This document shows positions 17,520 through 26,537 of a stretch of DNA of 64,000 nucleotides, piece after piece. The DNA is from Treponema sp. (GTDB lineage Bacteria; Spirochaetota; Spirochaetia; Treponematales; Treponemataceae): NCBI GenBank assembly GCA_024402665.1, contig JAKSTI010000008.1, positions 1-64,000 on the forward strand. Reading direction: 5' to 3'. Position numbers and translations under genes: made by a program. The stretch's first letter is position 1. Each line of letters opens with the position of its first letter. Below the pieces are notes generated by a model. That model was not told where the DNA came from. It saw only the letters and a program-made list of their open reading frames with translations, and searched no databases.

Positions 17520-18296
17520 ATGAAAAATAAACAAAAAAACGAATTAGCTGTATGCGGATTTGCAGCGGTTAAAAAACTTGAAAAAAATCATCCTGAAAAA
17601 ATAACACGCCTTTATTTTACAGAAGAAGTTGCTCCAAAATTCGGCGGCCTTTGTAAAAAACTTGCAAAGAATCATGGGATTTATAATAAAAAACCTGCTG
17701 AAGATCTGGAAAAATTAAGCGGTACAGTACATCATCAGGGTGTAGTTGCAATGATTCAGGCACCAGAAATTCAGCCGCTTGATTCTGACATTACAGACAG
17801 CTGGATTGAAAATCACGAAAATGCAATCCTTTTAGATAGAATTGGAAATGCAAATAACTTTGGCGCAATTGTAAGAAGTGCCGCATTCTTTGGAATAAAA
17901 AATATTATTATTCCTTTAGATGAAGCGCAAACTTCAATTACAACTTCTTCTTATCGTGTAGCTGAAGGTGGAATGGAATATGTAAATATTTATTCTGTAA
18001 ATTCTTCTGCCCGCCTTCTTGAAGCTCTTTCTGGTAAGATGATTAAAATTGGAACAGATTTAAATGCTACAAAAAAAGTTTCTGACTTACCTGCTATTGC
18101 TAAAGGAGAAAAACCAATATTAATCATTCTTGGAAATGAAGAACACGGAATTAGTGATATAATTAGAAAGAATTGTGATGAACTTGTTATTATTCCATGG
18201 GCTGGAATGAATGAGGGAGTTGCAGAAAGTGTTATTGACAGTTTGAACGTTGCTCAGGCATCATCAATCATCTTTTATGAGATGATGAAAAAATAA
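17520..18296 (+). CDS. SpoU/TrmH-family RNA 2'-O-ribose methyltransferase
   Basis: 258 residues. The N-terminal part (about 8-90) resembles the SpoU substrate-binding domain. The catalytic SPOUT domain shows all three motifs: NANNFGAIVRSAAFFG (motif 1, Asn/Arg), ILGNEEHGIS (motif 2, about 200) and SLNVAQASSIIFYE (motif 3, about 241). It should transfer a methyl group from S-adenosylmethionine to a ribose 2'-OH of tRNA or rRNA; the target nucleotide is not predictable. No Shine-Dalgarno sequence precedes the ATG. The SDR gene follows after 15 bp with its own ribosome binding site, so they may be co-transcribed. Confidence 0.88.
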   Translation: MKNKQKNELAVCGFAAVKKLEKNHPEKITRLYFTEEVAPKFGGLCKKLAKNHGIYNKKPAEDLEKLSGTVHHQGVVAMIQAPEIQPLDSDITDSWIENHENAILLDRIGNANNFGAIVRSAAFFGIKNIIIPLDEAQTSITTSSYRVAEGGMEYVNIYSVNSSARLLEALSGKMIKIGTDLNATKKVSDLPAIAKGEKPILIILGNEEHGISDIIRKNCDELVIIPWAGMNEGVAESVIDSLNVAQASSIIFYEMMKK

Positions 18297-18311
18297 TAAA
18301 GAGAGGACAAA

Positions 18312-19085
18312 ATGAAAAATTATTTTGACTTAACAGGACAGGTTGCAATTGTAACAGGTTGTTCAACAGGTCTTGGTGTACAGATGGCTAAAGCTTTGGC
18401 TAATCAGGGTGCAAAAATTGTTGCAATTGCCCGCCGCAAGGAAAAGATTGATGAAGTTGCTGCAGAAATTGCTAAAACATACGGTGTAGAAACTTTGGCC
18501 GTTCAGTGTGATATTACTGATACAGACCGTGTAAATGCTGCAGTTGATGAAGTAATGGCAAAATTTGGCCGCATTGATATTGTAATCAACAATGCAGGTA
18601 CTGGTGCAGTTGCTCCAGCAGAAGATATTACAGACGAACAGTTCAACGGTGAATTGAATGTAGACCTTGGTGGTACTTTCAAAGTTGCACGTGCCGTAGC
18701 TAAAAAAGCAATGATTCCTGCAAAATACGGAAGAATTATCAACATTGCTTCTATGTACGGTATGGTTGGAAACAAAGTTGCTCCAGCTTCTCCTTACCAC
18801 GCCGCAAAAGGTGGTGTTGTAAACTTAACTCGCGGTTTAGCTGCAGAATGGGGAAAATACAACATCAATGTAAATGCAATTTGTCCAGGATATTTCTATT
18901 CTCCACTTACAAAAGAAACTTTGGATTCAGATTTCTTCCAGGCAAATGCACAGACAATGATTCCTTTAAGCCGCTATGGTAACGAAGGTGAACTTGATAC
19001 AGCTGCTATCTTCCTTGCAAGCCCAGCTTCAAGTTATGTAACTGGTGTAATTTTACCAGTTGATGGCGGATACACATCAATGTAA
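18312..19085 (+). CDS. Short-chain dehydrogenase/reductase
   Basis: 257 residues. The cofactor motif is TGCSTGLG (about 16-23), NNAG is at about 94-97, and the catalytic pair is Tyr and Lys in YHAAK (about 160-164), preceded by the active-site Ser in INIASMYG. The closest types by layout are gluconate 5-dehydrogenase and 3-oxoacyl-ACP reductase. The sugar-gene neighbourhood favours a sugar or sugar-acid oxidoreductase, but this is inference. GAGAGGAC lies before the ATG, and codon use suggests good expression. A strong bidirectional terminator follows. Confidence 0.88.
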   Translation: MKNYFDLTGQVAIVTGCSTGLGVQMAKALANQGAKIVAIARRKEKIDEVAAEIAKTYGVETLAVQCDITDTDRVNAAVDEVMAKFGRIDIVINNAGTGAVAPAEDITDEQFNGELNVDLGGTFKVARAVAKKAMIPAKYGRIINIASMYGMVGNKVAPASPYHAAKGGVVNLTRGLAAEWGKYNINVNAICPGYFYSPLTKETLDSDFFQANAQTMIPLSRYGNEGELDTAAIFLASPASSYVTGVILPVDGGYTSM

Positions 19086-19124
19086 TTGTCAAAATTACGT
19101 TTTATAATTTATTAATTCAATGAC

Positions 19125-19163
19125 AAAAAAAAGGTCCCTGCGATAAAACACAGGGACCTTTTT
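19125..19163. terminator. Bidirectional rho-independent terminator
   Basis: AAGGTCCCTG pairs with CAGGGACCTT, with an A run on the left and five T on the right. It separates the SDR gene from the convergent pheT. Confidence 0.9.
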
Positions 19164-19181
19164 CATTCTTTTATATCTAAC

Positions 19182-21470
19182 TTAGCAAACTTCGCAGTTG
19201 TCAGATTTAGTTGTTGTAATTTCTTTTCCGGCAGCTGTCAAAGGAGTTCCATTAAGAACCATTTTTTTGCCTTCAACTTTCATTGTTACCTTGCAGAAAT
19301 GATCGATATCAATTTTTGCAGGTTTTGGAATTGAAGGATCTGAACCAGCAGGAACTACGATTGTACCAGGAGCAGCCCATGGAGCTGTAAGAAGTTCAAC
19401 GCATTCTTTACCGTTTTCTGTATAATCACAAGCAAGAAGCATACCGTGGCTTTCTACACCTTTCATCTTACGTGGAGCAAGGTTTGCTGCAATAAGAACA
19501 TGCTGGCCAAGTAATTCTTCTGCTTTCAAATATGGTCTAAGTCCTGACTGAATGATACGTGGTGTACCAGTTCCATCATCCATTGTTTCAATGTAAAGCT
19601 TATCGCCCTGTGGGTTTTCTTCAACTTTTTCAATCTTAGCAACGCGGATTTCAATGTGTTCGTTGAAGTATTTAATTGGGTCTGTTTCAGCTTCAGATTT
19701 CTGATTTACAACAGGTTTTGGTTCCTGTTTCTTTTCAGCAGCTTTTGTATCGCTGTCAGGAATCATCAATTCTTCAAGGTCAAGTTCACCTGCTACACAT
19801 GGAGTTGAAATATTCCAGTTTTCAAGAACCTGAGGATGTACTTCACCAAATACACCAACTTCTTTTCCGTGTACTACAACAGCAGCCTGACGTCCTGGAA
19901 TAAAACGTGGATCTTCGCTTTCTACTACTTTGTATTCGTGATCAAGGAAGTAAAGCAAGCTTGAAACTTCAGAAGCCATTTCATTAAAGTTAGCATTTGA
20001 AACTGAAGTTAAGAAACCAATATTCTGTTTTGTAATAGTTCCTGTATTTTCATCTTCTTTGATATATGCAACTTTACCAATTTCAAAAATCTTGTGTGGA
20101 TACATAGCATTTGCAGAACCACTTTCAGCTTTAAGTAAAGAAGCAAGAATTGATGGACGAATGAACTGATAGTTTTCACTCATTGGGTTTGCAATTTCAA
20201 TTACTTTAGATGCATCAAAACACATCTTTTCAATGTAATCTGCCTTAGAACCAACATAGTTGAAAATCATTTCCTGATAACCAAGACCAACCATCATTGT
20301 TTTTGCTTTGCGGCTGAATTCTGTTATTGGTAAAAGACGTCCAACTGTAAAATCCTGTGGTGTGCGTGGTTCAAAAGAAGAAACGTTACAACCAATCATT
20401 ACATCTTCAATGATATCAACTTCATGGAGGAAGTCATTGCGGTAAGGAGCAGGTTTAAGAGTAATTTCTTCACCTTTGATTTCTACTGTGTTACCCATGC
20501 ACAAAAGGGCTTTTTCAACAGTTTTAATATCAAAATCAGAACCAAGAAGTTTATTTACTGCTTTAAGAGTTGTTTTTGTTGATGGCTGGAAATAGAAAGG
20601 AGCAAGAATGTCTTTTCCAAGTCCTGTTTCATAAGGATGTTTTACTAAAATAGGTTTGATTGTGTATCCCTGATCAGCAAAATCGCAGGCAACAATGTTT
20701 GCAGAAAGCATTAAGTTTTCCATATTGTCACCAGTAAGTTCTACCATAAGATCTTTGTCACCAACCTGAACTGCACCAAGTGTAGCAGAGTTGATAATTG
20801 GAGCCATAGAAAGAACTTCATTTTTTGCATCTACGAGGAGAGGGAAAACTTTTGCATCTTTAAGAATCCATCCAAAATCTTTTCCTTTAGGATGATCTGT
20901 AAGAATCTGACGACAAGTCATTTTTTCTTCGCACTGAAGTGGTACAAAAGAAGTTTTATCTGGATCTACACCTTTGTAATCAACAGGGAATTTAACCTGA
21001 TCTACACGATAAACACCCATAGAAATTGATTTACGTTTGCGTCCAAAGTTCCAGCAGAGTTTTTCCTGTGTCTGGATAATATCTTTCAACATTGGATCGT
21101 CAATTGGTTTACCAGTAATCATGAAAGCAACCATAAATGGACGAACATCTTTAATAGATGGATCAACATTTACAACACGACCTTCATAATCATTATTTCC
21201 GTGATTTGACATGAGTTTCATGTAATCTACAGATTTTCCACCTTCATGAAGTCTGATCTGGCGTGCAACACCATTTGTTGACCACAAGTCCGGGCGGTTT
21301 GTATCATTTAATTCGATTTTTACAACACGTTCATTTTCTGGCTGAGACATATCTGGTTTTTCATCAAGCTCAGCTTTTGCACATGGGAGAACATCTTCCA
21401 AAGCATCATAAGTGTATTTTTTTCCGATAGCATCAAAAAAGAGTTTTTCATTACATTCAATTTTTGGCAT
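19182..21470 (-). CDS. pheT: Phenylalanyl-tRNA synthetase beta subunit, archaeal type, with fused tRNA-binding domain
   Basis: 762 residues. The order is reversed relative to typical bacterial PheT: there is no N-terminal tRNA-binding domain. The protein starts with an archaeal/eukaryotic-type B1/B5 region (LNDTNRPDLWSTNGVARQIRLHE; PYRNDFLHEVDIIEDVMIG) and continues through the B3/B4-like core. A Lys/Glu linker (about 580-600) joins a C-terminal EMAPII/Trbp111-type OB fold (about 603-720; EIRVAKIEKVEENPQGDKLY, RKMKGVESHGMLLAC). Spirochaetes are known to carry archaeal-type PheRS. The enzyme works with PheS, which is not in this window. GAGG precedes the ATG, behind a promoter at 21530-21558. 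Confidence 0.9.
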   Translation of the reverse strand: MPKIECNEKLFFDAIGKKYTYDALEDVLPCAKAELDEKPDMSQPENERVVKIELNDTNRPDLWSTNGVARQIRLHEGGKSVDYMKLMSNHGNNDYEGRVVNVDPSIKDVRPFMVAFMITGKPIDDPMLKDIIQTQEKLCWNFGRKRKSISMGVYRVDQVKFPVDYKGVDPDKTSFVPLQCEEKMTCRQILTDHPKGKDFGWILKDAKVFPLLVDAKNEVLSMAPIINSATLGAVQVGDKDLMVELTGDNMENLMLSANIVACDFADQGYTIKPILVKHPYETGLGKDILAPFYFQPSTKTTLKAVNKLLGSDFDIKTVEKALLCMGNTVEIKGEEITLKPAPYRNDFLHEVDIIEDVMIGCNVSSFEPRTPQDFTVGRLLPITEFSRKAKTMMVGLGYQEMIFNYVGSKADYIEKMCFDASKVIEIANPMSENYQFIRPSILASLLKAESGSANAMYPHKIFEIGKVAYIKEDENTGTITKQNIGFLTSVSNANFNEMASEVSSLLYFLDHEYKVVESEDPRFIPGRQAAVVVHGKEVGVFGEVHPQVLENWNISTPCVAGELDLEELMIPDSDTKAAEKKQEPKPVVNQKSEAETDPIKYFNEHIEIRVAKIEKVEENPQGDKLYIETMDDGTGTPRIIQSGLRPYLKAEELLGQHVLIAANLAPRKMKGVESHGMLLACDYTENGKECVELLTAPWAAPGTIVVPAGSDPSIPKPAKIDIDHFCKVTMKVEGKKMVLNGTPLTAAGKEITTTKSDNCEVC

Positions 21471-21529
21471 TTTTTTCCTCGAGATTGTTGTGCTCTGATA
21501 AATAACACAACATGAAATTTCAATGAATA

Positions 21530-21558
21530 ATTATAAACGTTTATAGAGAGAATTTCAA
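21530..21558 (-). promoter_or_regulatory. Promoter of pheT
   Basis: Minus strand: TTGAAA (21558-21553), 17 bp, TATAAT (21535-21530). The leader of about 50 nt contains a TTGTG...CACAA hairpin; no T-box is evident. Confidence 0.7.
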
Positions 21559-21591
21559 TTATTTGAACATCAGCATTATCACTCTACCTTG

Positions 21592-24522
21592 TTATGGTAA
21601 ATGAATAATGTCTCTTGGCTTACTTCCGTTTGCAGGACCTACAATTCCTCTTTCTTCCATCTCTTCTACAAGACGGGCAGCACGGTTGTATCCAATTTTA
21701 AGACGGCGCTGAATGTAAGATGCACTTGCTTTTCCTGCCTGAACTACAATTTCCAGAGCCTGATCATACAATGGATCTTCATCATAATTTCCTGATAATT
21801 CAAAATTATCGCCATCATCATCTTCTACAAAGATTTCATCATCAATGTAATCTGGTTCACCATATTCTTTTACTGCATTTACTACATTTTCAACTTCCTG
21901 ATCACTTACAAAAGTACCCTGAATACGAACAGGATAAGGATCAACAGCTGAAGCATAAAGCATATCACCACGGCCAAGAAGTTTTTCAGCTCCAACACTA
22001 TCAATAATAATGTTAGAGTCTGTACGGCTTGCTACCATAAACGCAATTCGGCTAGGAATGTTTGCTTTAATTAAACCAGTAATTACATTTACAGATGGAC
22101 GCTGTGTTGCAAGAACAAGGTGAATACCAACGGCACGGCTCATTGCAGTTAAGCGGGCAACAATATTTTCAAGTTCTTTTCCTGATGTAGCCATAAGATC
22201 TGCAAATTCATCAATGATAACTACAATATATGGTAATTTTTCTGTACAAATATCACGTTCTTTAATGCGCTGATTATAAGATGAAATATCACGTACACCC
22301 ATGCTGTCTAACAAAGCGTAACGACGTTCCATTTCACACAAACAATACTGCAATGCCTGTAATGCTTTTTTAGGTTCAGTAATTACAGGTGTCAAAAGAT
22401 GTGGAATATTATTATAAAGTTTTAATTCAACTACTTTTGGGTCTACAAGAATTAATTTTACATCTTTGAATGAGCGTTTGTACAAAATAGAAAGAATCAA
22501 AGAGTTTACACAAACTGATTTACCAGAACCTGTTGCACCGGCAATAAGCATATGTGGTGTTTTTACAAGGTCAATCAATTGTGCCTTACCAAGAATATCT
22601 TTTCCAAGAATTACAGGTACAGCCATTTTTTCCCATTCTGGAAGGTTCATTTCAATCATTTCACGGAAACCTACAACAGAACGATTTTTATTTGGTACTT
22701 CAATACCAACAGCCTGTTTTCCTGGAATTGGTGCTACAATACGAACTGACTGTGCAGCAAGGCTAAGGGCAATATTATCCTGCAAAGCAACAATCTTACT
22801 GAGTTTTACACCAGGTGCTGGAAGCAATTCAAACATTGTTACTACAGGACCTTTTTTAATTCCGATTACTTCTGCATCAATATTAAATTCTGATAAAGTC
22901 TGTTTAAGATTTACAGAAGCCTGTTTTGTTGCATCGTCAATAATCCAGTACTGATCATCTTTATAAGCAGTAAGCAAATCTGAAGGAATTACATATGGTC
23001 CTTTTTTAGCAACTGCATTTGATGTTTTAGGAGGATTACCCATAATTTCTGTTGTATGAGGTGTATTTTCTTCCTGCTGTGCATTAAAGAAATCAGAAAG
23101 ACCATCTTTTGTAAGATTTGTAACACCTTCAACATTAGGATTCGTTTTTGCTCCCTGGCTTCTTCTGATATCTTCATCCATAGCAGAGAAAACAGAGGCT
23201 GCAGGATTTGTTAATTCAAAATTTTCACTTTCCTGTTCACTAATCTGAGAGAAAATATGTGTGTTTTCTACAGCTTCAATTTTTTCTTCAAGATGTTCAT
23301 CGTTTAAATCAACATCAAAGAAATCTTCATCCAATGTAATCTGTGAAGAATATTTTTTATTTTCTGGTACTGCAATTTCTTCCTGTTCTTCTACCTGATT
23401 TTCTACAGGCTGTTCTTCTTCATCATAAAGGGCAATTCCTCTTGAATAAGGAGATGGTTTCTGCTGCTGAATTTTTACTTCCTCAACATAATCTTCATCA
23501 TATTCAGGTGGAAGTTTATCTGGAGCAGGTGGCAAATCTGGCCATTCCAGTTCATCTGCTTCTTCTTCAGGTTCCTGTACAGTTAATGCAGCATATTCTT
23601 CCTGAGTCAAAATTGTAGCAGGATTTGCTGGTTCTTCATCTTCATCATCTTTGTCAGAAACTTTCTTTACATAATTCAAATTTAAATCAGATAAATCTTC
23701 TTCAAAATCAAATGGGTCATCTTTATTTTCTTCAGTTTCTGCTTCCACAGATTCTGATTCAATTCCCATATCTGCAAAATTTTCTTCTTCAAGATTATCT
23801 TCATTTACATCAGCAGTTTCAGGAGCTGTTTCTTCTACAACAATTTCTTCAACAGCAACATTTGAAAGAGCATCATCAAAAACAGTTGGTCCCACAACTT
23901 CAACAGGAATTTCATCTGCAGGAACTTCAGTTTCTTCTGAAACAGTCTCTACATCAACTGCAGTCTCTTCTGTCTTAATATTTTCTGCAGTTACAACATC
24001 ATCTGCCGCTTCTTTAATAATTTCTTCTATTTCATCTGCCTGTTTGTCAGAAGTCTTAGCTGCTTTTGGACTATGGAACAATCGCTGATTAATTCCTTCT
24101 GCAATCCATCCGGCACCAACAATTTCAATAATAACAAGCATTGCGCCTGTAATAAGAGCAATAATTATTTTTACAAGACCAGAATCTGAACTTCCAAGAT
24201 CCATAATAGAGCGACAAATCTTTTCTGTAACAACTGCTGTAAAGAATGGGAAAATTGCAGTTAAAAGACGCATTGTTTTCTGACTTGTCCACAAAGATGC
24301 AAAACAAGAAAGTCCGACAATCAAAAGAAATAAAGGAATCAATGCGCTTGAGAATCCGTATACTGTATAGAGAAAATTTCCCATTGTAAAAAGGAAATTC
24401 TGATTTCCACTTCCACTCACTCCAAAGTTGAAAGGCTGAATAATCAAACTGATAGTAAATAAGGCTGCTACTGCAAGTAAAACAACCCCTGTAATAAAGC
24501 TAGATTTATTTGAGTTTTTCAT
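21592..24522 (-). CDS. ftsK: FtsK/SpoIIIE DNA translocase
   Basis: 976 residues. Four hydrophobic helices (about 8-30, 45-75, 83-105, 115-140) anchor it in the membrane. A long acidic Glu/Asp/Pro-rich linker (about 150-520) follows, then the alpha/beta motor with Walker A GATGSGKS (about 656-663) and Walker B IVVIIDEFADLM, and a winged-helix gamma domain at the C-terminus (about 905-976; SASYIQRRLKIGYNRAARL). It pumps chromosome ends away from the closing septum and reads oriented sequence signals. There is no Shine-Dalgarno sequence; GATAAT at 24534-24529 places +1 exactly on the ATG. Confidence 0.96.
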   Translation of the reverse strand: MKNSNKSSFITGVVLLAVAALFTISLIIQPFNFGVSGSGNQNFLFTMGNFLYTVYGFSSALIPLFLLIVGLSCFASLWTSQKTMRLLTAIFPFFTAVVTEKICRSIMDLGSSDSGLVKIIIALITGAMLVIIEIVGAGWIAEGINQRLFHSPKAAKTSDKQADEIEEIIKEAADDVVTAENIKTEETAVDVETVSEETEVPADEIPVEVVGPTVFDDALSNVAVEEIVVEETAPETADVNEDNLEEENFADMGIESESVEAETEENKDDPFDFEEDLSDLNLNYVKKVSDKDDEDEEPANPATILTQEEYAALTVQEPEEEADELEWPDLPPAPDKLPPEYDEDYVEEVKIQQQKPSPYSRGIALYDEEEQPVENQVEEQEEIAVPENKKYSSQITLDEDFFDVDLNDEHLEEKIEAVENTHIFSQISEQESENFELTNPAASVFSAMDEDIRRSQGAKTNPNVEGVTNLTKDGLSDFFNAQQEENTPHTTEIMGNPPKTSNAVAKKGPYVIPSDLLTAYKDDQYWIIDDATKQASVNLKQTLSEFNIDAEVIGIKKGPVVTMFELLPAPGVKLSKIVALQDNIALSLAAQSVRIVAPIPGKQAVGIEVPNKNRSVVGFREMIEMNLPEWEKMAVPVILGKDILGKAQLIDLVKTPHMLIAGATGSGKSVCVNSLILSILYKRSFKDVKLILVDPKVVELKLYNNIPHLLTPVITEPKKALQALQYCLCEMERRYALLDSMGVRDISSYNQRIKERDICTEKLPYIVVIIDEFADLMATSGKELENIVARLTAMSRAVGIHLVLATQRPSVNVITGLIKANIPSRIAFMVASRTDSNIIIDSVGAEKLLGRGDMLYASAVDPYPVRIQGTFVSDQEVENVVNAVKEYGEPDYIDDEIFVEDDDGDNFELSGNYDEDPLYDQALEIVVQAGKASASYIQRRLKIGYNRAARLVEEMEERGIVGPANGSKPRDIIHLP

Positions 24523-24528
24523 AGGTAA

Positions 24529-24626
24529 ATTATCGGTATTAAAAAAAATACCCTTAGTTTTTTAAGGCGATTTTTAGACTAATAATTCAGTTTTTTTATT
24601 GTTTTTAACTGATATTTCTTTATAAT
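24529..24626. promoter_or_regulatory. Divergent promoters of ftsK and the FMN-dehydrogenase-like gene
   Basis: Minus: GATAAT at 24534-24529, +1 predicted at 24522 (ftsK ATG), with a weak -35; a GGTATT-(T-rich loop)-AATACC inverted repeat lies just upstream. Plus: TTGTTT (24599-24604), 16 bp, TATAAT (24621-24626), +1 predicted at 24633, one base before the ATG. Neither gene has a Shine-Dalgarno sequence. Confidence 0.5.
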
Positions 24627-24633
24627 AAAATTC

Positions 24634-25512
24634 ATGATTTCTTCTAATCAGGGGCAATTAAAATGCCATCGCTGCTCAGAATGTAACGGCCTCTCTTGTG
24701 CAAATATGCTGCCAGGACTTGGTGGAGTTATGGATGGTTTCAATTTTCAGTCTAACTACAAAGCCTGGAAGGAATTGTTTCTTGAAGCAAAAACTGAAGC
24801 GTCTCAAATCCTTATAAAACCTGAAGTTATCAGATGTGGCCCGGTTACAGGCTCTGTTGAAAATATTGGTTACAATAACGAAAAAGATTTCTATCTTCCT
24901 TATCTTTCCAATGTCCTTTCTGCAGGATTCAATCTTTGTGTTGGAGACGGTTACCCTGATGAAAAACTCCAGTTTGGAACAGAAGCTGTAAAGACTCTTA
25001 ATACAAAAGCAGCCTTTTTTCTAAAACCATATCCCCAGGAAATTCTTAAAAAAAGAATCGATTTTGTAAAACCTTATGCCTCTTATGTTGGCGTTGACAT
25101 AGATTCCTTTAATATTGCTACTATGAGAAACCTTGTTCATCTGGAAAGAAAAACTGCTGACCAGCTGCAGGATCTTAGAACACAGGCTCAGCTTCCTTTT
25201 GTAATAAAAGGTGTATTTACAGATGAAGATATTGAACTTGTAAAAGAAGTAAAACCAGATGTTGTTTATATTTCAAATCATGGTGGTCGTGTTGAAACAA
25301 AAAAAGGCAGCACAGGGGTCTTTTTAAAAGAAAACGCAGAGATTTTGAAAAAATACTGCAAAGAAATCTGGGTTGATGGTGGAATCAGAACAAAACAGGA
25401 TATTCAGGCTGCTTTATATTATGGTGCTGATCAGGTGATTATGGCCCGCCCATTTATAAAAGCAACTTTTGATAATAATTTTAAAGAAAAATTCGGGAGT
25501 TTTTTAAAATGA
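24634..25512 (+). CDS. FMN-dependent alpha-hydroxy-acid dehydrogenase-like protein, Cys-rich N-terminus
   Basis: 292 residues, shorter than typical lactate dehydrogenase LldD (about 350-390). The TIM-barrel FMN motifs are present in the second half: IKGVFTDEDIELV, the catalytic-type SNHGGR (about 211-216), and WVDGGIRTKQDI plus MARPF near the C-terminus. The first 30 residues carry five cysteines (CHRCSECNGLSCANML), as in an anaerobe subgroup of this family, perhaps binding a metal or iron-sulphur centre. The natural substrate is unknown. The gene starts a run of overlapping genes and ends in an ATGA overlap with the next one. Confidence 0.72.
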   Translation: MISSNQGQLKCHRCSECNGLSCANMLPGLGGVMDGFNFQSNYKAWKELFLEAKTEASQILIKPEVIRCGPVTGSVENIGYNNEKDFYLPYLSNVLSAGFNLCVGDGYPDEKLQFGTEAVKTLNTKAAFFLKPYPQEILKKRIDFVKPYASYVGVDIDSFNIATMRNLVHLERKTADQLQDLRTQAQLPFVIKGVFTDEDIELVKEVKPDVVYISNHGGRVETKKGSTGVFLKENAEILKKYCKEIWVDGGIRTKQDIQAALYYGADQVIMARPFIKATFDNNFKEKFGSFLK

Positions 25513-26516
25513 AAAAAATTTTATCGGTATTAGCATTATTGTTTGCAGGCGCTTTTGCTTTTGCACAGGAATCTTTGATTTTTCCTTACTCTGAGTACAA
25601 TGTAAAAAAGGGTGAAGAAATCAAGATGATTACTGACGGTTATTTTATTACCGCAAAACCAGACTTTGTTGATAATTTTGAATATGAAGGGGAAGTTTTT
25701 TCTCTTGATTTTTCTGTACCTTCTGATTATGGCAAAAATTGTTTTGTAGCTAACTTCGAAAGACATTATTTCTTAAACGGAAAAGAATACACAGGTCTTT
25801 ATGAACTTATTTTCACAGATATTACTGTAAGCAAAGAGTTTAAGAAAGCCGAATCTATGACTTTTGTGGAAGAAGGAACTGTTATTGGAAAATCTAAAAC
25901 CGGAAATACTAAAGTTTTTGTTCGCAGTAAAAATCTTGATCCTAACCTTGTTTCTGTAACATCAGTTTATCCTGTTTACTACAATGATTACTGGTATTTT
26001 GCCGCAAATATTTTCTTACAGACATCTCCAAAATTCCTTGAATTCAGACCAATCACAAGCAAAAAAACAGAAATTCCTTTTGATGATGCACCAGATACTT
26101 TAGCAGGTCTTGCAGCCGGTTCTAGTTCAAAAGATGCTTCTTCTTATGCCCAGTTCCCTGTTTCTGATGTAATGTTTAAAACAAAACTCAGCAGCCTTCC
26201 GGTTCAGTCTACAAAATCAAACAGAACAGAAATTCTTTTGTACTCTCAGTATTTTAGAAATTGTCCTACAGAAACAAAAGTAAATGTTTTTGGAACAAAT
26301 ATTGTTCTTCATTTTCAGCCTGGATTCGATGATTATTTAAAAGAAGAATATACTTTAGGGAAAGACATTTATATTTATTGTTATCTTGTCTTCACTTACA
26401 AAGGTGAACTTCACGCAATTGTTAGAGATTACACTCTTGTAAGCCCAGAAACTTTTGTAGAAGAAAGAACTAAAAAATACAAAGAAGCAAATCAAGAAAA
26501 TTTAACATCAGAATAA
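25509..26516 (+). CDS. Secreted protein of unknown function
   Basis: 335 residues with a clear signal peptide ending AGAFAFAQ (about 1-20). The mature protein is beta-rich and Phe/Tyr-rich (VFSLDFSVPSDYGKNCFVANF; IYIYCYLVFTYKGELHAIVRDY) and ends in a charged helix. I do not recognise a family. Its ATG overlaps the stop of the FMN-dehydrogenase-like gene (ATGA), indicating translational coupling, and pyrF follows after 21 bp. It could be a periplasmic or surface protein. Confidence 0.65.
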   Translation: MKKILSVLALLFAGAFAFAQESLIFPYSEYNVKKGEEIKMITDGYFITAKPDFVDNFEYEGEVFSLDFSVPSDYGKNCFVANFERHYFLNGKEYTGLYELIFTDITVSKEFKKAESMTFVEEGTVIGKSKTGNTKVFVRSKNLDPNLVSVTSVYPVYYNDYWYFAANIFLQTSPKFLEFRPITSKKTEIPFDDAPDTLAGLAAGSSSKDASSYAQFPVSDVMFKTKLSSLPVQSTKSNRTEILLYSQYFRNCPTETKVNVFGTNIVLHFQPGFDDYLKEEYTLGKDIYIYCYLVFTYKGELHAIVRDYTLVSPETFVEERTKKYKEANQENLTSE

Positions 26517-26537
26517 AATAAATTTTATGGAGTATAT

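Noticed and set aside
21471..21529. T-box riboswitch before pheT
   Set aside because: The leader is only about 50 nt with one small hairpin and no T-box motif or terminator.
21720..23978. Leu/Gln/His-rich plus-strand frames opposite ftsK
   Set aside because: They mirror the acidic ftsK linker and motor; composition is an artefact of Glu/Asp codons read backwards.
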